Source of the DNA: an uncultured Angelakisella sp.
GTDB lineage: Bacteria > Bacillota > Clostridia > Oscillospirales > Ruminococcaceae
Length of the DNA stretch: 14,787 nucleotides
Direction: 5' to 3'
Assembly (NCBI GenBank): GCA_904420255.1
Contig: CAJFUT010000073.1
Coordinates: forward strand, 1 to 14,787
Made by a program: the position numbers and the translations under genes. Shown here one piece after another: positions 8,297 to 14,160 of the stretch; the stretch's first letter is position 1, and each line of letters begins with the position of its first letter. Below the pieces are notes generated by a model. The model was not told where the DNA came from and searched no databases. It saw only the letters and a list, made by a program, of their open reading frames with translations.

Positions 8297-9404
8297 GCCC
8301 GCCACCTCCCGTCTGGGTCAGGGCATAGAGGATGATGCCGTTGGAAATGATGAGCCGCATCACCTCCGAGAGGTTGCTCCCGGGGATGAAAAGGTTGGCC
8401 ACCGGCAGCCCCAGGGTCAGGATGCCCTGGAAAAGGAAGGTGCCGATGAGGACGTGGGAGATGCCGGCCCGGCGGGGGGTAGCCCCGCCGATGAGCACCG
8501 CCGCCACCGAGGTGAAGCCCATCTGCATGGGGCCGTTGTAGAGCTGCATGAAGCCGTAGCCCTGGGCGTACACCAGGATGCCCACCGCCGCCAGGACGGT
8601 GGAGAGGGTGGTGCCCAGGAGGCGCATCCGGCCCACGCGGATGCCGCTGGCCCGGGCAAAGGCCGGGTTCTGCCCCGCCGCCCCCATGGCGGCGCCGGTC
8701 CTGGACCGGAGGAAAAGCCACACCAGCAGGCAGCAGAGGAAGAAAAAGAGCAGCAGCCCGGTGGGGACCGCCACCGGCCCGATGGAAAAGGCCAGGGTCC
8801 GGTTCATCACCTGGGAGAAGGAGGAGGCCAGGGAGATGGTGTTGCGCATCCCCTGCCCGGCGTTGGGGAAGATGAGCTCCCCGCTTTGGAAGGGCAGCAC
8901 CGTCCAGACGATGTTCATAAAGGCGATGATGGAAAAGCCCACATAGGTGGTCACCGTCATCTCCGAGCCCTTGACCCGGTTCAGCAGCAGGCCGTAGAGC
9001 CAGCCGATCCCCGCCGCCAGCGCCGCCCCCATGAGGATGGCCGCCAGCACCGCCGCCCACTGGGCCAGGAGGGGGCCCTTCTCCTCCCCCAGCAGCCGGG
9101 CGCCGGCCGCCAGGAGGGCGGGGCTTTTGGCCACCTCCAGCTCGATGACCGCGAGGCCCCCCAGCAGCCCTCCCACGATCCCCAGGGAGATGCCGAAGTT
9201 GAGGCCGATGCCGCACTGGACCGCCGGCACCATGGCCAGGGCCAGGACGCCGTACATCCCCCAGCGCCGGAGCATATCCCCCAGGAGCTGCCCCAGGTCC
9301 ATCCCCAGGGCCCCGGCTGCGGCCAGCAGCAGCAGGAAGAACCCCAGGATGATGACCCTGGGGAGACCCGCCCGTCGGAGGGCCCCTTTGGCTTTTTCAC
9401 CCAC
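8289..9404 (-). CDS. ABC transporter permease (BPD_transp_2 type), short form
   Basis: The second permease of the importer, 371 residues and multi-pass. The first strongly hydrophobic segment is at about 16-34. NRVKGSEM lies near 142-149, and the coupling-loop motif RTGAAMGAAGQNPAFARASGI sits before the last group of membrane segments. This pattern is found in permeases of the simple-sugar, nucleoside and branched-chain amino-acid importer class. The start is GTG at 9404 with GGGAGGGGAAGG upstream, overlapping the ATPase stop by eight bases. The C-terminus ends in TGGGGRE. It is probably the heteromeric partner of the long permease, since both carry the KGSEM motif. Substrate cannot be assigned. 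Confidence 0.88.
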   Translation of the reverse strand: MGEKAKGALRRAGLPRVIILGFFLLLLAAAGALGMDLGQLLGDMLRRWGMYGVLALAMVPAVQCGIGLNFGISLGIVGGLLGGLAVIELEVAKSPALLAAGARLLGEEKGPLLAQWAAVLAAILMGAALAAGIGWLYGLLLNRVKGSEMTVTTYVGFSIIAFMNIVWTVLPFQSGELIFPNAGQGMRNTISLASSFSQVMNRTLAFSIGPVAVPTGLLLFFFLCCLLVWLFLRSRTGAAMGAAGQNPAFARASGIRVGRMRLLGTTLSTVLAAVGILVYAQGYGFMQLYNGPMQMGFTSVAAVLIGGATPRRAGISHVLIGTFLFQGILTLGLPVANLFIPGSNLSEVMRLIISNGIILYALTQTGGGGRE

Positions 9405-10998
9405 GGCCTTCCCCTCCCTTCCCCGGCCCGGACATGGCCAGGCCGAATTCCGCGTCGCTGTCCCCGGGGGAGAGGATCCGGGAGATCCTCCCCTCGGAAA
9501 CGATGGCGATGCGGTCGCAGACGCTCCGCAGCTCCGCCAGCTCGGAGGAAACCACCACCACCGTCACCCCCTCCTCCCGGTTCAGCTGCACCAGCTTCTC
9601 CAGCACCAGCTTTTTGGCGCCGATGTCGATGCCCCGGGTGGGCTCGGATACAAAGAGGACCCTGGGCCGCAGGGTCAGGGCCCGGGCCAGGCACACCTTC
9701 TGCTGGTTGCCGCCGGAAAGGCTCCCCGCCGCCTGGCCCACCCCGGTGCAGCGGATGTCCAGGGCCTTCACCATCTCCCGGGCGTGGGCCCGGGCCCCGG
9801 GACTGTCGCAGAAGCTCATCCATCCCACCCGGCGCAGGAAGTCCCCGTTCACCTGACGGGCGGAAAAGACGATGTTCTCCTGGATGCTCTCCTCCAGCAG
9901 CAGCCCCACCCCCCGGCGGTCCTCCGAAACAAAGGCCATCCCCCGGCCCAGGGCCTCCCCGGGCTTTTTCAGGTCCAGGGGGCGGCCCTCCGCCGCCACC
10001 CTGCCCGAGGCGGGATAAAGGCCCAGGATGCCGTTGGTGATGCCCAGCTTGCCCTGGCCCGCCAGGCCCCCGATGCCCAGGATCTCCCCCCGGCGGATGG
10101 CAAGGTCCACGCCCCGCACCCGCTCCCCTGGCATCTCCACCCGGAAGTCCTCCAGGGAAACGGCGATGTCCCGGTCCGAGAGGGCGCGGTTGTCCTCCCG
10201 CTCCTCCACCAGCTTCTCCACCCGCCGGCCGATCATCAGCTCGGCGATCTCCACGGGGCTTGTGTCCCTCACCGCCCGGCGGGCCGCCAGCTCCCCGTCC
10301 CGGAGGACGGTGAGGCTGTCCGCCGCCGCCATCACCTCGTCCAGCCGGTGGGTGATGAAGATGATGGCGACGCCCCGGGCCGCGATGGACTTCATCACCG
10401 ACAGCAGCCGCTCCGCCTCCCCCTCGGTGAGGACGGCGGTGGGCTCGTCGAACACCAGCAGCCGCACGCCGGCCTTGTCGATCTCCCGGGCGATCTCGAT
10501 GAACTGGAGGTACCCCACCGGCATCCCCTCCACCAGGGCGTCCTCCCGGACGGCGAGGCCGATGGCGTCCAGGGCCCTGCGGGCGTCCCGGGCCATGGCG
10601 TCCAGGTCCAGGGTCTCCAGGGAGGGGCCCAGCAGGCGGCTCATCAGGTTTGGGCGGCTCAGCTCCCGGCCCACCTTGATGTTCTCGGTGACGGTGAAGC
10701 CCGGGATGAGCATGAATTCCTGGTGGACCATGCCGATGCCCAGCTCCATGGCCTTCTGGGGGGTGTCGATGGAAACGGGCCGGCCGTCCAGCTCGATCCT
10801 CCCCTCAAAGCCCCCGGTGGCATGGATCACCGGCATCCCGAAGAGGATGTTCATCAGGGTGGATTTCCCCGCCCCGTTCTCCCCCATGAGGGCGTGGATC
10901 TCCCCGGGCCGGACCCGGAGGGTGACCCCCTTCAGCACCCGGTGGCCGGCATATTCCTTGGAGATGCCCTCCATCCGGAGGGCGTACCGCTCCTCCAT
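9397..10998 (-). CDS. Tandem-domain ABC transporter ATPase (RbsA/MglA-like architecture)
   Basis: A 533-residue cytoplasmic protein with two ABC domains, as in sugar and nucleoside importers. Domain 1 has Walker A GENGAGKST (39-47), a degenerate signature MPVGYLQFIEIA (159-170), Walker B LLVFDEPTAVLT (180-191) and switch His217 in FITHRLDE. Domain 2 has a broken Walker A GLAGQGKLG (311-319, Leu where Ser/Thr is expected), an intact LSGGNQQK signature (427-434) and Walker B LFVSEPTRGID (448-458) with Ser451 in place of Asp. So one composite site (Walker A/B of domain 1 with the signature of domain 2) looks competent and the other does not. It energises the two permeases below it. The ATG at 10998 follows GGGGGAAAAGGG, 35 bases after the binding-protein gene. 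Confidence 0.92.
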   Translation of the reverse strand: MEERYALRMEGISKEYAGHRVLKGVTLRVRPGEIHALMGENGAGKSTLMNILFGMPVIHATGGFEGRIELDGRPVSIDTPQKAMELGIGMVHQEFMLIPGFTVTENIKVGRELSRPNLMSRLLGPSLETLDLDAMARDARRALDAIGLAVREDALVEGMPVGYLQFIEIAREIDKAGVRLLVFDEPTAVLTEGEAERLLSVMKSIAARGVAIIFITHRLDEVMAAADSLTVLRDGELAARRAVRDTSPVEIAELMIGRRVEKLVEEREDNRALSDRDIAVSLEDFRVEMPGERVRGVDLAIRRGEILGIGGLAGQGKLGITNGILGLYPASGRVAAEGRPLDLKKPGEALGRGMAFVSEDRRGVGLLLEESIQENIVFSARQVNGDFLRRVGWMSFCDSPGARAHAREMVKALDIRCTGVGQAAGSLSGGNQQKVCLARALTLRPRVLFVSEPTRGIDIGAKKLVLEKLVQLNREEGVTVVVVSSELAELRSVCDRIAIVSEGRISRILSPGDSDAEFGLAMSGPGKGGEGRG

Positions 10999-11033
10999 CC
11001 CTTTTCCCCCTTTCCCAAAAATCCCGGGCGGCC

Positions 11034-12197
11034 CTAGAAGGTCACGAAATCCGCCATCACCAGGTAGTGGTTCTCCACCTCCCGGCCGTCCTGCTCATAG
11101 AGGTCGATGGTCATCCGGGCCCCCTCGTAGAAATTTCCGGCGCACTCCTGGATGGTCCGGCGGAGGACCTCGTCGTCCAGGACGCCATCGGTTTGGCCCT
11201 CCAGCACCTTCTTGGCATACTCCACCCCCGCGTCGATAAAGAGCATATTGCAGGGCACCCCCCAGGTGGAAACCCGGCCGTTCATCCCCGCCTCGTCCAC
11301 CTTCTCCTGGAGCTGGGCCAGCATATAGTCCACATCCCCCTCGTGGCCGGCCATATTGATGCCCAGGGCGGCGGGGAAGGCGTGGAAGGGGGAGGGGCAG
11401 CACTGGAGGGTATAGATGGCCCCCTCCTCAAAGACCTGGCGGATCAGGGGCTCCTGCATCCCGCAGTTGGTGGCGAAAAAGACGGTGTCCCTGCCGTACC
11501 GCTCCACCTGGCGGGGCACGTCCTCCAGGATGAACTGCTGGGCGCCGGTGACGCCGCTGTCCCCGGTGGGGTCCGGGGCGGTGACGTCCACCAGCTGGAT
11601 GCCGTTCTGGGCGCAGTAGGTTTTCAGGTTCTCGTGGCGGGCCACAATAAAGGAGTAGCTCATGTGCCGGGGGAAGGAATAGTGGATCATGGTCTTTGCC
11701 CCCTGGGCCGCGGCCTGGGGCGGGATGACCACGCCGCAGCCCGGCTCGTTCACCTGGAGGACGATGTCCGCCTTGGGGTCGATGACGCCGGGGTCCTCCC
11801 CGGGGGTGCCGGCGATGAAGATCATGTCGGGGCGGGTTTCCCGCACCTTATCGATGGCGGCGGCGGTGCCGGGGATGGCCTGGCACCAGACGATGGCCTT
11901 CACCTGGGGGTCCGCGGCCATGGCCACGGCGCCGGAGATCACCGTTTCGGTTTCGGTGGAGAAGTTGTCCGGGTAGGTGGCGGTGACGATCATGTCGCCG
12001 TACTTTTCCTTCATTTTGTTGGCCTGGGTGATTTCCTCGTCCCCCTGGGAGGCGGTGCCGGTGATGATGCCGATTTTAAAGCCGCCCTCCCCGGGCCGGG
12101 CCGGGGCGGAGCTGGAGGAGTCCAGCACCTCCGCCCCCCGGCAGCCGGCGGCCAGCAGCGCCAGGGCCAGCAGCAGGGGCAATCCCTTCTTGCTCAT
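11034..12197 (-). CDS. DUF3798 family lipoprotein, ABC substrate-binding protein
   Basis: A 387-residue exported lipoprotein. The N-terminus MSKKGLPLLLALALLAAGC is a lipoprotein signal; the lipobox LAAGC puts the lipidated Cys at 19. A Ser/Ala/Pro/Gly linker (about 26-38) follows, then a periplasmic-binding-protein-like fold starting at FKIGIITGTASQGDEE. The block DPQVKAIVWCQAIPGT and later LQCCPSPFHAFP and WGVPCNMLF match DUF3798 as I know it. Eight cysteines besides Cys19 (105, 154, 195, 245, 266, 267, 316, 352) are many for an exported binding protein. As first gene of the operon, with AAGGAGG 11 bases from its ATG, it should be made in excess. The ligand is unknown; a distant Bmp/sugar-binding relation is inferred from fold and partners. 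Confidence 0.87.
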   Translation of the reverse strand: MSKKGLPLLLALALLAAGCRGAEVLDSSSSAPARPGEGGFKIGIITGTASQGDEEITQANKMKEKYGDMIVTATYPDNFSTETETVISGAVAMAADPQVKAIVWCQAIPGTAAAIDKVRETRPDMIFIAGTPGEDPGVIDPKADIVLQVNEPGCGVVIPPQAAAQGAKTMIHYSFPRHMSYSFIVARHENLKTYCAQNGIQLVDVTAPDPTGDSGVTGAQQFILEDVPRQVERYGRDTVFFATNCGMQEPLIRQVFEEGAIYTLQCCPSPFHAFPAALGINMAGHEGDVDYMLAQLQEKVDEAGMNGRVSTWGVPCNMLFIDAGVEYAKKVLEGQTDGVLDDEVLRRTIQECAGNFYEGARMTIDLYEQDGREVENHYLVMADFVTF

Positions 12198-12296
12198 CTC
12201 TTTTTTCCTCCTTGCCTTGCCGTTTGCGCCCTTGGGAAAAAGGGCCTTCCCCTACAGTCTTCCCCGGGAAGGCGGCGGTGATGCGTCCCGTCTGCC

Positions 12297-12330
12297 GGGG
12301 CTTGACAAGCCCCCCGCGGCCTGGTATGAT
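12297..12330 (+). promoter_or_regulatory. Promoter of the YitT-family gene with palindrome over the -35 box
   Basis: Perfect -35 TTGACA (12302-12307), 17-base spacer, and -10 TATGAT (12325-12330) preceded by TGG, an extended -10. The -35 box lies at the centre of a perfect 8-1-8 palindrome, GGGGCTTGACAAGCCCC (12297-12313), which could be an operator. Transcription should begin near 12337. The site lies in the 246-base gap between the divergent ABC operon and this gene. I found no equally good promoter for the ABC operon in that gap, so its start is unassigned; the shared gap allows joint control. Confidence 0.75.
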
Positions 12331-12344
12331 GAAAAATGAAGAGC

Positions 12345-12392
12345 AAAGGTATTTGCGGATCATATTCGGGTATGATTCGCAGGTACCTTTTT
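12345..12392 (+). promoter_or_regulatory. Long stem-loop in the 5' leader of the YitT-family gene
   Basis: Arms 12345-12364 and 12371-12390 pair along 20 bases around a six-base loop (TTCGGG). Seventeen pairs are Watson-Crick. The other three (12352-12383, 12353-12382, 12358-12377) are G-U pairs in plus-strand RNA but would be A-C clashes in minus-strand RNA. The stem begins about eight bases after the predicted transcript start and ends in TTTTT, so it could act as an attenuator or as a 5' stabiliser. A second small hairpin, TTCCCC/GGGGAA (12396-12411), follows before the ribosome site. Confidence 0.6.
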
Positions 12393-12443
12393 CCTTTCCC
12401 CGGCGGGGGAACGATCCATCCAGAAAGGAGCTGACCCTACAAA

Positions 12444-13292
12444 ATGTCCTGGAAAAAGAGCCTCGCCGACGTGGCCTGGGAAGCGGCGGGGAGCTTCCTC
12501 ATCGCGGTGGGGATTTATAACTTCGCCCTCCACGCCCGGTTCCCCATGACCGGCTTTTCCGGCATCGCCATGATCTGCTACCGCCTCTGGGGGCTGCCCA
12601 TCGGCATGACCACCATCCTCCTCAACATCCCGGTGGCCCTCCTCTGCTTCCGGCTCATCGGCCGGGATTTCCTTTTAAAATCCCTGCGGTGCATGGTCAT
12701 CTCCTCCCTGATGACCGACCTGCTGGCCCCCCTGCTGCCGGTCTACCAGGGTCCCCGGATGCTCTCCGCCCTGGCCTGCGGCACCCTGGCGGGCATCGGC
12801 TACGCCGTCATCTATATGCGGGGCTCCTCCACCGGGGGGTCGGATTTCATCATCATGGCCGCCAAGTCCCTGAGGCCCCACCTGAAGCTGGGCGCCATCG
12901 CCTTTGTGGCCGACGTGGGGGTGGTGCTGGCGGGGGGGATCATCTTCCGGGACGCCGACGGCATCATCTACGGCATGATCATCAACTTCCTCCTGGCGGT
13001 GGTGGTGGACAAGGTGATGTGCGGCGCCAACGCCGGCAAGGTGGGCCTGGTGGTGACCCGCCGGGGGAAGGAGGTCTGCGGCCTCATCGACCGGACCACC
13101 CGCCGGGGTTCCACCATCCTGGAGGGCCGGGGCGGCTGGCGGCAGGAGGAAAAGCAGGTGGTGATGGTGGCCTGCAGCCCCAAGGAGATGTACCAGATCC
13201 AGCGGGCGGTGAAGGCCTTCGACCCCGAATCCTTTCTGATTATCATGGACGCCAACGAGGTCCACGGGGAGGGCTTCCGGGTCATCGGCTGA
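12444..13292 (+). CDS. YitT-family membrane protein (DUF161/DUF2179)
   Basis: A 282-residue integral membrane protein of the YitT family, common in multiple copies in Firmicutes and of unknown transport or regulatory role. About five or six membrane segments span residues 12-195. The family motif RGSSTGGSDFI is at 126-136. The cytoplasmic C-terminal DUF2179 domain (about 199-280) has RGSTILEGRGGW (221-232), FDPESFLIIMDANEV (259-273) and the end GEGF. The ATG at 12444 is the first in frame after a stop (TGA at 12432-12434). Its AAAGGAG site is 13 bases away, longer than usual, so initiation may be modest. Transcription is from the promoter at 12302-12330. I give no gene symbol because the family has many paralogues. 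Confidence 0.9.
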   Translation: MSWKKSLADVAWEAAGSFLIAVGIYNFALHARFPMTGFSGIAMICYRLWGLPIGMTTILLNIPVALLCFRLIGRDFLLKSLRCMVISSLMTDLLAPLLPVYQGPRMLSALACGTLAGIGYAVIYMRGSSTGGSDFIIMAAKSLRPHLKLGAIAFVADVGVVLAGGIIFRDADGIIYGMIINFLLAVVVDKVMCGANAGKVGLVVTRRGKEVCGLIDRTTRRGSTILEGRGGWRQEEKQVVMVACSPKEMYQIQRAVKAFDPESFLIIMDANEVHGEGFRVIG

Positions 13293-13330
13293 AATGCCCG
13301 GGCCGCTTCGGCTGAATCCCCCCTTCTTCG

Positions 13331-13351
13331 CCACGGCGGCCGTGGTACAAT
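13331..13351 (+). promoter_or_regulatory. Extended -10 promoter with abutting palindrome, small basic protein gene
   Basis: TGGTACAAT gives an extended -10 box (TACAAT 13346-13351) with no good -35. Directly upstream is a perfect 7-1-7 palindrome, CCACGGCGGCCGTGG (13331-13345), whose right arm overlaps the TGG of the extended element. A repressor or activator bound there would touch polymerase. No clear terminator separates this from the YitT-family gene. Confidence 0.5.
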
Positions 13352-13384
13352 GGTTCCGCCAAAGGAAAGGAGGGGGCCAGCGTC

Positions 13385-13630
13385 ATGGCTGAAGCTGCCA
13401 GCAAAAGGACCCGGCGGACCCCGGAGGAGCGGGCCGCCGAAATCGACCAGAAGATCCAGAAGCACCAGGAGGCCGTCAAAGCCCTGGAAAAGAAAAAACG
13501 GGAGATCCTCCATCCCCCCAAGCGGAAAACCGACGCCCAGCTCTCCCGGGAGCTGCTGCTCCGGGCCAGGAGGGCGGGGCTCTCCCCCCTGGACATCGCC
13601 CGGCGGCTGGGGCTGGAGGCGGAGGACTGA
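13385..13630 (+). CDS. Small basic coiled-coil protein, unknown function
   Basis: An 81-residue protein I cannot assign to a named family. It starts MAEAASKRTRRTPEERAAEI and is rich in Lys, Arg and Glu. Residues about 14-42 form a heptad-like amphipathic helix (ending EAVKALEKKKREIL), probably a coiled coil. The C-terminus LLLRARRAGLSPLDIARRLGLE looks like half of a helix-turn-helix. This suggests nucleic-acid binding, but that is inference. An excellent AAAGGAGGGGG ribosome site lies eight bases before the ATG, so the frame is very likely real. It sits between a membrane protein and the metal-response genes. It has no cysteine, so a metal-binding role of the thiol type is unlikely. Confidence 0.75.
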   Translation: MAEAASKRTRRTPEERAAEIDQKIQKHQEAVKALEKKKREILHPPKRKTDAQLSRELLLRARRAGLSPLDIARRLGLEAED

Positions 13631-13644
13631 GGCCCCGCCCCGCC

Positions 13645-13673
13645 TTGACAGGGCGGCGGAATTGTTCCATAAT
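13645..13673 (+). promoter_or_regulatory. Promoter of csoR
   Basis: Perfect TTGACA (13645-13650), 17-base spacer and CATAAT (13668-13673). The -35 is flanked by CCGCC/GGCGG (13640-13644 and 13652-13656). The -10 and first transcribed bases share ATAATAATCCCGGCAG exactly with the metal-ATPase promoter downstream. Unlike that promoter, I see no CsoR-type operator in the spacer here. Confidence 0.7.
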
Positions 13674-13676
13674 AAT

Positions 13677-13704
13677 CCCGGCAGGGATGGTTTTTCCTGC
13701 CGGG
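13677..13704 (+). promoter_or_regulatory. Leader hairpin abutting the csoR ribosome site
   Basis: CCCGGCAGG (13677-13685) and CCTGCCGGG (13696-13704) form a nine-base stem with a ten-base T-rich loop. The right arm contains the first Gs of the GGGAGG ribosome site (13702-13707). The predicted transcript start is near 13680, within the left arm, so most but perhaps not all of the stem is in the mRNA. It could tune translation or protect the 5' end; as DNA it is also a possible binding site. Confidence 0.45.
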
Positions 13705-13715
13705 AGGTGCTTTCT

Positions 13716-13991
13716 ATGAAACAATGCATGGATTCCGAAAACCTTCACCGCCGCCTGAAAAAGATCATCGGGCAGGTCCAGGCCATCGACCGGATGGTGG
13801 ACGAGGACATCCCCTGCGAGGACATCCTGGCCCAGATCAACGCCGCCAAATCCGCCCTCCACCGGGTGGGCCAGGTGGTGCTGGAGGGGCACATCAACCA
13901 CTGCGTCCGGGACGGCATCGAGCACGGCGACGCCGACCAGACCATCGCCAGCTTCACCAAGGCGGTGGAGCGGTTCGCCAATATGATCTGA
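13716..13991 (+). CDS. csoR: CsoR-type metal-sensing transcriptional repressor
   Basis: A 91-residue all-helical DUF156 (CsoR/RcnR/FrmR) protein. It binds DNA as a tetramer and lets go when the metal binds. The Cu(I) ligand set is complete: Cys34 (DIPCEDI), His59 and Cys63 (EGHINHC), with the 25 and 4 residue spacing of known CsoR proteins. A Cys at the third ligand argues against RcnR (Ni/Co), and the His at the second against the sulfide sensor CstR. The start ATG at 13716 lies seven bases after GGGAGGTG. A longer open frame upstream is not needed. Downstream are a terminator and a P1B ATPase whose promoter has a CsoR-like operator. Cys4 is an extra N-terminal thiol. Copper is inferred from the ligands. 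Confidence 0.93.
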   Translation: MKQCMDSENLHRRLKKIIGQVQAIDRMVDEDIPCEDILAQINAAKSALHRVGQVVLEGHINHCVRDGIEHGDADQTIASFTKAVERFANMI

Positions 13992-14006
13992 CCGCCGCCG
14001 CCGGCA

Positions 14007-14035
14007 GGGGGAGCCCAGGGCTCCCCTTTTCTTTT
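14007..14035 (+). terminator. Rho-independent terminator of csoR
   Basis: GGGGAGC (14008-14014) pairs with GCTCCCC (14020-14026) around a short loop, followed by TTTTCTTTT (14027-14035). It lies 16 bases past the csoR stop and separates csoR from the metal ATPase, which has its own promoter. Confidence 0.88.
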
Positions 14036-14081
14036 GCCCCGCCGCGCCGCCGGAAAATTTCCCGGGGGCCTTTCCGCCGTC

Positions 14082-14111
14082 TTGACAAGCCTATACCCCT
14101 ATAGGTATAAT
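14082..14111 (+). promoter_or_regulatory. Promoter of the metal ATPase
   Basis: TTGACA (14082-14087), 18-base spacer and perfect TATAAT (14106-14111). The slightly long spacer is filled by the operator described separately. The first transcribed bases form a small CGGGG-TTT-CCCCG hairpin (14123-14135). Confidence 0.82.
14092..14109 (+). promoter_or_regulatory. CsoR-type operator
   Basis: TATACCCCTATAGGTATA is an inverted repeat (TATACC/GGTATA, six bases between) with the C-run/G-run core of known CsoR operators. It lies between the -35 and -10 boxes and covers most of the -10, so bound CsoR would block polymerase. The csoR gene just upstream makes this the obvious regulator. Confidence 0.82.
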
Positions 14112-14160
14112 AATCCCGGCAGCGGGGTTTCCCCGTTTCCGGAAAGGGGGATTTTTGACA

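Noticed and set aside
12198..12300. A minus-strand promoter for the DUF3798 operon
   Set aside because: I looked for -35/-10 pairs on this strand up to about 12440 and found only poor matches. The operon must have one, but I cannot place it.
13293..13330. Possible terminator after the YitT-family gene (GCCG/CGGC hairpin)
   Set aside because: The stem is four bases and is not followed by a T-run.
13350..13715. Long frame joined upstream of CsoR (213 residues in total)
   Set aside because: The upstream part is arginine/proline-rich out-of-frame reading of the small basic protein gene. A clear ribosome site and the CsoR family start lie at 13702-13718.
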